From NCBI GenBank assembly GCA_030533325.1, contig JAUNJJ010000027.1, positions 1 through 36,130 of the forward strand: 36,130 bases of DNA, in the 5' to 3' direction. Made by a program: the position numbers and the translations under genes. Under the pieces are notes generated by a model. It was not told the origin of the DNA. It saw only the letters and a list, made by a program, of their open reading frames with translations, and made no database searches. The stretch's first letter is position 1. Each line of letters starts with the position of its first letter. Below, piece by piece: positions 8,969-15,408 of the stretch. This DNA comes from Oscillospiraceae bacterium (lineage in GTDB: Bacteria; Bacillota; Clostridia; Oscillospirales; Ruminococcaceae).

Positions 8969-9700
8969 ATGGCAATAAGCACTTTCAAGAGAAAAGAAAT
9001 CAAGTTTATCCTTGACGAAGAACAGTTTCACAGACTTAATTCAGTTCTTGTACAGTATATGAACTACGACGAATTCTGTGTTGACGGAAAAGAATACGGA
9101 ATTTACAACGTATACTATGACACACCCGATAACTTTCTTATAAGAGAATCTCTTGAAAAACCTTATTACAAAGAAAAAATCAGACTTCGCAGCTACTACT
9201 CTCCTGCAAAGGATGATGACGGAGTCTATCTTGAACTGAAAAAAAAAATCGGCGGAATAGTAACCAAGAGAAGAATCTCACTGACACTCGGCCAGGCAAA
9301 TGCATTTCTCCTCGAAGGTCAGCTTCCTGTACTGAAAGGCGGTTCAAAAGCATATATTCAGAATCAGGTACTCAGTGAACTGGTCGCATTTTTAAATAAC
9401 TATCCTGTGGTTCCAAAACAGTACATAAGCTATCAGCGTTCCGCATATTTCGGTAAGGATGACAGCAGTTTCAGACTTACCTTCGACCGAGCGATTACCC
9501 AGAGAAGATTTGACGTTGGCCTTGACAAACCAAACTACGGGGTTCAGATTCTTCCTCCGGGACAGTATCTCATGGAAGTAAAAATAGGCGCCTCCATGCC
9601 GATGTGGCTTTCAGAACAGCTTGCAGAACTTGGAATCTACAAAACAAGCTTCTCAAAGTACGGTCGTGCGTTCAGGTCATTCGTAACCCAGACACATTAA
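8969..9700 (+). CDS. VTC-domain (polyphosphate polymerase domain) protein
   Basis: The 243-residue soluble protein matches the VTC domain, a tunnel-shaped triphosphate-tunnel fold. Characteristic stretches are FKRKEIKFILDEEQF (5-19), YNVYYDTPDNFLIRESL, the basic strand EKIRLRSY, the acidic strand GVYLELKKKIGGIVTKRR, FDRAITQRR, LMEVKIGASMP and FSKYGRAF. In yeast Vtc4 this domain makes polyphosphate from ATP; for the bacterial versions the reaction is inferred. The start has an AAAGGAAGTGAG ribosome site. It is followed after 28 bp by a DUF4956 membrane protein, its usual partner in Firmicutes, so the two probably form a membrane-associated unit. The neighbouring secreted DUF4353 protein recurs beside this pair and may be functionally linked. 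Confidence 0.9.
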   Translation: MAISTFKRKEIKFILDEEQFHRLNSVLVQYMNYDEFCVDGKEYGIYNVYYDTPDNFLIRESLEKPYYKEKIRLRSYYSPAKDDDGVYLELKKKIGGIVTKRRISLTLGQANAFLLEGQLPVLKGGSKAYIQNQVLSELVAFLNNYPVVPKQYISYQRSAYFGKDDSSFRLTFDRAITQRRFDVGLDKPNYGVQILPPGQYLMEVKIGASMPMWLSEQLAELGIYKTSFSKYGRAFRSFVTQTH

Positions 9701-9728
9701 AAACTATAAACTGAAAGGATGTATACCC

Positions 9729-10412
9729 GTGTTCAATTCAATTTTTGCAGAGGCCGGTCTCTGTCTCTCTACTTTTCTTCTCTCAACTATCAGTTCGGTT
9801 ATGGCCGGATTTATCATAAGCCTCATTTATCTGATTACCAACAGAAAAGAAGGCTATTCACAGAGCTATGTATGGACAATAATCATGCTCCCGCCTATCG
9901 TTGCAATTGTTATCGCAACCATCGGTGACAACGTAGCAAGCTCACTTAGTCTCGCCGGTGCATTTACACTTGTACGATTCAGAAGTGCTCCTGGTGATCC
10001 GAAACAGATTGCCTACATTTTCTACGCAACAGCAACAGGTCTTATCTGCGGTCTCGGATACATCGGATACGCATTTATCTTCCTTGCACTTATTGCTGCA
10101 ATTATCACTGTGCTTCACAAAACAAAATTCGGTTCCCCGACAACAAGCAGCATGACTCTCAAGATTTCCATTCCGGAAAACCTCAACTATGTCGGTCTGT
10201 TCGACAAAACACTTGACAAATATGCGGCAGACTGGAGACTCAGAAGAGTAAAGACCACAGAGTTCGGTACTCTTTTCGAACTTATCTACAGCATAGAAAT
10301 TCACAATACAGCAAACCAGAAGGCATTTATCGACGAGATAAGAACTCTTAACGGAAATCTTAACGTTACACTTGTTCTTTACAAGTATGACGATAAGGTA
10401 TATGCTCAGTAA
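9729..10412 (+). CDS. DUF4956 membrane protein
   Basis: The 227-residue product starts with GTG at 9729, about 10 nt after GAAAGGA; an ATG at 9719 in another frame abuts the ribosome site and gives only a short ORF. Three to four membrane spans occupy residues about 10-135 (for example TISSVMAGFIISLIYLI, IMLPPIVAIVIATIGDNVA, IAYIFYATATGLICGLGYIG). The sequence SLSLAGAFTLVRFRSAPGDP between spans is characteristic of DUF4956. A cytosolic alpha/beta C-terminus follows (residues 145-227). Its role is unknown; its consistent position after VTC-domain genes suggests a membrane partner, perhaps for polyphosphate or a related anionic polymer. A bidirectional terminator lies 33 bp downstream. Confidence 0.88.
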   Translation: MFNSIFAEAGLCLSTFLLSTISSVMAGFIISLIYLITNRKEGYSQSYVWTIIMLPPIVAIVIATIGDNVASSLSLAGAFTLVRFRSAPGDPKQIAYIFYATATGLICGLGYIGYAFIFLALIAAIITVLHKTKFGSPTTSSMTLKISIPENLNYVGLFDKTLDKYAADWRLRRVKTTEFGTLFELIYSIEIHNTANQKAFIDEIRTLNGNLNVTLVLYKYDDKVYAQ

Positions 10413-10444
10413 TTTTTTCCTCCGATATATTCCTCATTTACAAA

Positions 10445-10477
10445 ACACCCTCTCTGCAAATGATGCGGAGAGGGTGT
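10445..10477. terminator. Bidirectional terminator between convergent genes
   Basis: ACACCCTCTC (10445-10454) pairs with GAGAGGGTGT (10468-10477), with A-runs on the left and T-runs on the right so that it can end transcription from the DUF4956 gene and from the convergent ATPase gene. Confidence 0.88.
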
Positions 10478-10479
10478 TT

Positions 10480-11859
10480 TCATTTGTATAATTCATCAAG
10501 TTCAATAAGCCTTAAGTTTTCACCTGCAGAAATATCAAATCCCGAACGGGAAAAAAATCCGAACTTATAACAGTTAAGCCCTGTTGCCTTAACCTGCTCA
10601 ACTTCTTTTTTTATTGCCGATTCACTCAGCGGCTCTTTTCTGAACTTTGCCTCATAAAAAATATATCCCTTCGGATCTTCCGTTACTATATCAAATTCGC
10701 CGTTTTTCTTATTTACCGGGTCATCATAATAGTATTTGCCTATTTTCTCAAATGGTTCATCAAGCATTCCGGATTTGTTTAATCGTATCAGATACTGTTT
10801 ACATATAGTCTCAAAAATATGCGGTACATATTTTTCCTCAAAATCTTTTTCTATAAACCTTGAATAAAATACTTCCGGAGCCATAACATTCATCTGAGAA
10901 AGATATCTGAAAATATACCTGTAATAAAAAAGAGAAAGATTATCTGAAATATAATATCCCGTTTTTCTTTTATTGCTCTGATCGTTTAAAGGCGCCTCTT
11001 TTAAAACAACTTCCATTCGTATAAGCTTGTCAAGAACATCGGCAAGAACCGGAGAACTACTGACATGTGACTGTGATAAAATATCACTGTACCTTGAATA
11101 TCCACGGGCCAGTGTCTCAATTACTTCATTTGCATTTACTATTTTTGACATTTCTGATTTAAGATACATGGAAACTTCATTTTCCAGTCGTGCCCCCGGT
11201 GATGCAATAAGGTCAGTAACATTGTCTCTTACAGATACACTCTGATCTATAAGTCTGTTATAATACGGAATACCACCAAAAACACTGTACAGCCTCACCT
11301 TGTCTTCCGAAGAAAAATCAGGATAAAACATTGATGATTCGTAGTAATCCATTGGTTTCAGATCTATGGTTAGATCAACTCTGCCATACAGGGGATTTTC
11401 TCCTGAAAGCAAAGACTTCATAACATCCACATACGAACCGCAGACAATAAATTTTATAAGGGAACTCTCTCTGTACTTATCTATAAGTGACTGAAGGATA
11501 CTGTCAAGGCCTTTTACCGCCTCTCTTAAGTACGGATACTCATCCAGAACAACAATCAGCGGCAAACCTGATGCGGCTCTGAAAAGATAATCAAGCAGTT
11601 CTTCCATACCGGAAAAATGCGGTTTTGGAATCTGAAACAGTTCTGAAATAACAAGGCTTAAACTGTCTGTATTATTCATTTCAGTAGTCTGCTTGCATTC
11701 ATAATAAATACTTTTTATATCCGTCTCTCTTAAACTCTGCTTTATAAGTTCACTTTTTCCAACTCTTCTTCTGCCGTAAACAAGCACAGTCTGAAGTTCA
11801 TTTCTTTCAAAAACACGTTTAAGATTTTTTCTCTGTACATCTCTTCCGTAAAATTTCAT
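10480..11859 (-). CDS. Archaeal-ATPase/DUF234 family ATP-binding protein
   Basis: I choose ATG 11857-11859 as start (MKFYGRDVQRKNLKRVF) since GGAGGTGG lies 8 nt upstream; a GTG four codons earlier overlaps that site. The 459-residue protein has a P-loop NTPase domain with Walker A (YGRRRVGKSEL) and Walker B (LIVVLDEYPYL), a winged-helix-like middle and a C-terminal DUF234 nuclease-like domain (YDDPVNKKNGEFDIVTEDPKGYIFYEAKFRKEPL; the D...ExK pattern resembles PD-(D/E)XK). Such STAND-like ATPases are abundant in Ruminococcus and archaea; cellular role is unknown, and defence or mobile origin has been suggested. It has its own promoter with an unusual inverted repeat, and is unrelated to the PF09820-type ATPase at 20342. 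Confidence 0.85.
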   Translation of the reverse strand: MKFYGRDVQRKNLKRVFERNELQTVLVYGRRRVGKSELIKQSLRETDIKSIYYECKQTTEMNNTDSLSLVISELFQIPKPHFSGMEELLDYLFRAASGLPLIVVLDEYPYLREAVKGLDSILQSLIDKYRESSLIKFIVCGSYVDVMKSLLSGENPLYGRVDLTIDLKPMDYYESSMFYPDFSSEDKVRLYSVFGGIPYYNRLIDQSVSVRDNVTDLIASPGARLENEVSMYLKSEMSKIVNANEVIETLARGYSRYSDILSQSHVSSSPVLADVLDKLIRMEVVLKEAPLNDQSNKRKTGYYISDNLSLFYYRYIFRYLSQMNVMAPEVFYSRFIEKDFEEKYVPHIFETICKQYLIRLNKSGMLDEPFEKIGKYYYDDPVNKKNGEFDIVTEDPKGYIFYEAKFRKEPLSESAIKKEVEQVKATGLNCYKFGFFSRSGFDISAGENLRLIELDELYK

Positions 11860-11898
11860 TAACTCGGCCACCTCCGACTCAATTTCAACCGAGTTAAT
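11858..11898 (-). promoter_or_regulatory. Inverted repeat spanning promoter and translation start of the DUF234 gene
   Basis: ATTAACTCGG (11858-11867) and CCGAGTTAAT (11889-11898) form a perfect 10-bp dyad. One arm overlaps the start codon, the other touches the -10 box. In the mRNA, which should start near 11894, most of both arms is present and would form a hairpin holding the GGAGGTGG ribosome site in its loop. It could be an autorepressor operator, a translational switch, or both. Confidence 0.55.
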
Positions 11899-11925
11899 TA
11901 TAGCATGTTTTTATTGGATTTTCAA
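11897..11925 (-). promoter_or_regulatory. Sigma-A-type promoter of the DUF234 ATPase gene
   Basis: On the minus strand TTGAAA (11925-11920), a 17-nt spacer and a consensus TATAAT (11902-11897) are present. The expected start is near 11894, giving a leader of about 35 nt. Confidence 0.75.
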
Positions 11926-12091
11926 TACTTCAAACCGAACAGTTACATTTTTTTACCTGACTGCCACAAAAAAATTAAAAAATACTGACAACTATAGTGA
12001 GCGCAGTAAAGTTTTTGAATTACAGAATATCAGGCTGCTGATTTGCTTTTATAAAATTATTATTGCAGCAGATAACCAGGCGAATGACTTT

Positions 12092-13411
12092 TCATAAATT
12101 TTTATTAAGGAGCACATTGCAGCAGAAAAATCCGCTTTCTTCGTAGACGTCATATATTCCCTCATACTTCTTTGCTATGTCACCTACTATCAGAGTACCT
12201 ATACCATGATAGTAGTTTTCTGTTTTGGTAGTGCTGAGAGACGGATTGACATCGAGTACTGAAGAGTCTATCGAATTTTTGACGCTGAACAGATAGCTCC
12301 ATTCGTCGGCAGATATATTCAGCTGCAGTATTTTTCTTGTGCTTCCGGCGGCTGCTGTTATGGCGTTGTCAAGTAAGTTTGACAGCAGACTGCACAGATC
12401 CGAATCCTCTATCCCTGTAAAATCTGCGACAGATGAATATGTACAATCAATCCCGATTGATTTTGCTGCGGAGAGCTTCAGGTTTACGACGGCATTTACT
12501 ATATCATTTCCGGTTCGTACAAACACGAGCTTTTCATCACATCTACCTGCATTTTCCTCGATATATTTCATAGCGGTTTCTGTATTTCCTTCGGCAAGGC
12601 AGGTGTACACTGCTGAAAAATGATTCTTAAAATCATGGCGCATTTTTCTCATGGCATCGTACTGGATGGATGCACTGTCTATGTACTGTCTGTTGTATTC
12701 ATTTTTCAGCTTCAGTATTTCATTTTCTCTGGCAATGGCATTTTTACGGTTAAGGTCTATTGTCAGATAACATGTAATGATGTTTATTATAATGATGCCA
12801 ATAGAAGTAATTACCGTAAACAGTCTGGAATTATGATTTTCCGGCGAAAGAGACAAAAAATTAAGAAATATACATATCACTATGCTTATCAGAAGAACTG
12901 ATGAGATGACTGTCAGCTCTGAAACTGTCATGGTATTATTTTTCCTGAACTCTTTTCTGAATATTTTCATTGACAGCAGCAGGACATATAATATGATAAG
13001 CTGAGCAGCGACCATTGCGACATATCTCTCCAAGCCTCTTGATGAAAGTATGTATCTGACAGGAACATTGAATATATATGCGAAAAAGTTTGTCGAAAGT
13101 ATGCTTGACAGTGATGAAACCATAAGCGAAAAAACTGAAATAAAAATCTTAAGCACTATTTTCCCTTTGAGATGTTTAAAAGCATAAAGAAAAATAAGTA
13201 CAGCATAAAACAAAATATAGAAATGTTCAAATACAGCTATGTGATTGGCAACGGATATTAATACTGAAAGTACAACTCCGTAAAAGAAACCTGCACTTCC
13301 GAAATAAGATGCCCTTTTTTTACTTCCGAGAACAGCATAAGTGAAATATGTAAGCATAATCCCCTGAAAAAAATTTACAGCTATCTCGATAAAATCAGTT
13401 AAAACCTTCAT
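12092..13411 (-). CDS. AgrC-like sensor histidine kinase (GHKL)
   Basis: The 439-residue kinase has six hydrophobic segments within residues 1-220, a short coiled linker (222-250), the phosphoacceptor His259 in MRHDFKNH, an N-box (SLLSNLLDNA, Asn345/Asn349) and a G-box (HGIGTLIVGDIA, about 401-412). This is the HPK10/AgrC arrangement that senses extracellular peptides in Firmicutes. Its start overlaps the stop of the LytTR regulator gene by 4 bp, so the two are coupled. No AgrB processing protease or AgrD-like prepeptide was found nearby, so the signal is unknown. No terminator is evident in the 190 bp downstream. Confidence 0.9.
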   Translation of the reverse strand: MKVLTDFIEIAVNFFQGIMLTYFTYAVLGSKKRASYFGSAGFFYGVVLSVLISVANHIAVFEHFYILFYAVLIFLYAFKHLKGKIVLKIFISVFSLMVSSLSSILSTNFFAYIFNVPVRYILSSRGLERYVAMVAAQLIILYVLLLSMKIFRKEFRKNNTMTVSELTVISSVLLISIVICIFLNFLSLSPENHNSRLFTVITSIGIIIINIITCYLTIDLNRKNAIARENEILKLKNEYNRQYIDSASIQYDAMRKMRHDFKNHFSAVYTCLAEGNTETAMKYIEENAGRCDEKLVFVRTGNDIVNAVVNLKLSAAKSIGIDCTYSSVADFTGIEDSDLCSLLSNLLDNAITAAAGSTRKILQLNISADEWSYLFSVKNSIDSSVLDVNPSLSTTKTENYYHGIGTLIVGDIAKKYEGIYDVYEESGFFCCNVLLNKNL

Positions 13412-14142
13412 GACATTGACCTCAGATAAAGAGTATATTTTTCATCAATTGATTTTTTGAAACTTCTTCCCACCGGCAGTCTTCTGCCGCCTGTTTTAAG
13501 GGTTATGTCACTGTCGCTTAAGTTTATCGTTCTGAGATATTTCAGATTCAGAATATATGACTTATGAATCTTTACAAAATTATTCCGGCTGAATTTTTCT
13601 TCACACTCTTTCATTGTCTCCCTCATACGTACAGGTTCTTCTTTTCCGAGTATATGATACTCCACATAGTGCCGGTCACCTTTTATAAATATTATTTCAT
13701 CGTAGTGTACAGCACATCTTCCTGATATATCATCCTCAAGGATTATCCTTTCATTTATCTGCATATGGTCCGCAAGTTTTTCGATAACCTTCGGAATACT
13801 TTCACTCAGGGGAATACTGCAGCTTTTTCTTATAAAATGAAACGGCTGAAAATCAAGGCTTTCATATACAAGTTCTGAATGACTGGTTATAAAAATTATG
13901 ATACACTTTGAAAAATTTCTACGCAAAGTTTCTGCAACGTCAAAACCTGTCATTTCCGGCATGTCTATGTCCAGAAATATGATATCAAACGGTTCGCGAC
14001 AGTGGTCGTTCATAAGAGTTATTCCGTTGAGGTGAGTAACTGTTCTGACATTTATCATCAGCCGTTCAAATGCTGATTTTACAATCTTTTCGATACTAAC
14101 GCAGGAAACGTTATTATCATCGCATACTGCAATTCGCAACAT
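13408..14142 (-). CDS. LytTR response regulator (AgrA-like)
   Basis: The 244-residue product has a receiver domain (1-125) with the acidic pair Asp8/Asp9 and phosphoacceptor Asp58 in IIFLDIDMPEMTG, and a C-terminal LytTR DNA-binding domain (about 145-240; IIFIKGDRHYVEYH, FVKIHKSYILNLKYL, LPVGRSFKKSI). Such regulators bind paired direct repeats upstream of target genes. It is the first gene of the pair with the AgrC-like kinase. Target genes cannot be read from the window; the upstream neighbour LRR/dockerin operon is one candidate only by proximity. Confidence 0.92.
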   Translation of the reverse strand: MLRIAVCDDNNVSCVSIEKIVKSAFERLMINVRTVTHLNGITLMNDHCREPFDIIFLDIDMPEMTGFDVAETLRRNFSKCIIIFITSHSELVYESLDFQPFHFIRKSCSIPLSESIPKVIEKLADHMQINERIILEDDISGRCAVHYDEIIFIKGDRHYVEYHILGKEEPVRMRETMKECEEKFSRNNFVKIHKSYILNLKYLRTINLSDSDITLKTGGRRLPVGRSFKKSIDEKYTLYLRSMS

Positions 14143-14239
14143 AGGTAGTACCTTCCTGATTTGTTTTTTATTTTTTCAATCTGTCTACGTTCATAATTAT
14201 GGAATACACACAGTTTCCATACAATACTGGAACAGAAGC

Positions 14240-14281
14240 AAATCCACCTGTCTGTGCCATTTGACATAAACAGGCGGATTT
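14240..14281 (-). terminator. Repeated nested hairpin, copy A; terminator after the LRR gene
   Basis: AAATCCACCTGT (14240-14251) and ACAGGCGGATTT (14270-14281) surround CTGTGCCATTTGACATAA. The single mismatch becomes a G-U pair in the minus-strand RNA, so the active transcript is probably the minus one, ending the dockerin/LRR operon. Copies B and C of the same element are at 18847 and 22061. Confidence 0.7.
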
Positions 14282-14324
14282 GTAAATTTATAAATGTTCT
14301 GTTGTTCTTTTAACAAAGCTGAAA

Positions 14325-14395
14325 CACAGATTCTCTGTTTTCCGTAATCGGTACAGGATATAAGTGTAATCCGGCTGTCACCGCAATCTTCAGAT
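14325..14395 (+). promoter_or_regulatory. Degenerate cobalamin-riboswitch-like core, orphan
   Basis: Read on the plus strand, TAATCGGTACAGGATATAAG followed by TGTAATCCGGCTGTCACCGC and AATCTTCAG follows the order of the conserved B12-riboswitch core (AA-GGGAA, GGUG-AA-UCC, GC-G-CCCGC-AC-GU-A). The terminal box expected further downstream (AGUCAGGAGACC-like) is not visible and no plus-strand gene follows; both flanking genes end or start on the minus strand. I read it as a relic. Chance resemblance is possible. Confidence 0.35.
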
Positions 14396-14431
14396 ATACA
14401 AGATCAACTGATACGTATAGTTCCTTCTTCG

Positions 14432-15400
14432 TTAATTATCTCTGTTTTGTTTTTTCGCCGATGACACTACAGATAATACTGCAGCTGAAATACCAAGTGC
14501 AATAATACCGTAAATATTCTTTTCTCCGGTTTTAGGTGTGCTGTTTACTTTTGCACTGGCCGCGTCAGTAATAACGGTACTCTGACTTTGCTGAGTTACT
14601 GAATCAGTGGTAACCGGCTGAGTTGTGGTTGATTCAGTAATAACTTCTTCCGTTGCTGATGTGGTTACTTCTGTAACGGGTTCGTCAAGTGGGATGAAGG
14701 TAAATCCGTTTTCATTTGCGTAGGTTTCGGCTGTAGAGCCAGTGTATCCACGTATAATTCTTTCTGAATTAACTGATGTGTCCGAATTGATACTAAATGC
14801 ATCTTTTCCTATTTCTATATCTTTTGAAAGAATTGTTATATCATTGAGTAAAGTACAGTCTACAAATGAAGTATCTTTAAGTATTTCAACATTAGAAGGA
14901 ATAACGACTTTTTCAAGTAAATCACAGGATTTAAATGCGCCGCTACCTATCGAAACTAATGAATCAGGAAATGCTATTTCAGTAATTTTAAGATCAGGGA
15001 AGACATTGTCACCAATGACTGTAACATTTTTACCTAATATAACTCTTTCTACGTTTTTTAGATAAAATACGCTAAATTCCAAATTTATCTCGCTGACATT
15101 ATCTGAAAAAACTATTTCATTAACTGGATGGTCCACTCCCCATCCTTCAATTTTTTCCATTTCTGCCCGATCTGCATCATTTTCAACGTAAGAACCTTCA
15201 TCAAGTATTGTACCATCGACAAAAAAAACACCATTTTCAACTATAAAACTCATGTTATTGAAAAGGAGTTTAACGGTTACTTTGTTTTCTGAAACTTCGA
15301 CTTTTATCATTGCTTCAGAACTATCTTCCGCATATATTTCAGAGGACAACGAAACAAACATTAGAATAAAAGAAAAAAATATTGACACAAATTTTTTCAT
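14432..15400 (-). CDS. BspA-like leucine-rich-repeat protein with wall-sorting-like C-terminus
   Basis: The 322-residue secreted protein has a signal peptide (1-24), BspA/LRR_5 repeats at about 75-215 (NVTVIGDNVFPDLKITEIAF, SLVSIGSGAFKSCDLLEKVV, NVEILKDTSFVDCTLLNDIT), a Thr/Val/Ser-rich stalk (about 238-285) and a C-terminal tripartite signal: TPKTGE, a hydrophobic helix (IYGIIALGISAAVLSVVSS) and a basic tail (AKKQNRDN). The TPKTGE motif resembles NPKTG-type sortase substrates, an inference. These repeats usually mediate binding to surfaces or proteins. It begins 8 bp after the stop of the large double-dockerin gene, so both were one operon before that gene lost its front. Confidence 0.85.
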   Translation of the reverse strand: MKKFVSIFFSFILMFVSLSSEIYAEDSSEAMIKVEVSENKVTVKLLFNNMSFIVENGVFFVDGTILDEGSYVENDADRAEMEKIEGWGVDHPVNEIVFSDNVSEINLEFSVFYLKNVERVILGKNVTVIGDNVFPDLKITEIAFPDSLVSIGSGAFKSCDLLEKVVIPSNVEILKDTSFVDCTLLNDITILSKDIEIGKDAFSINSDTSVNSERIIRGYTGSTAETYANENGFTFIPLDEPVTEVTTSATEEVITESTTTQPVTTDSVTQQSQSTVITDAASAKVNSTPKTGEKNIYGIIALGISAAVLSVVSSAKKQNRDN

Positions 15401-15408
15401 AAGTAAAT

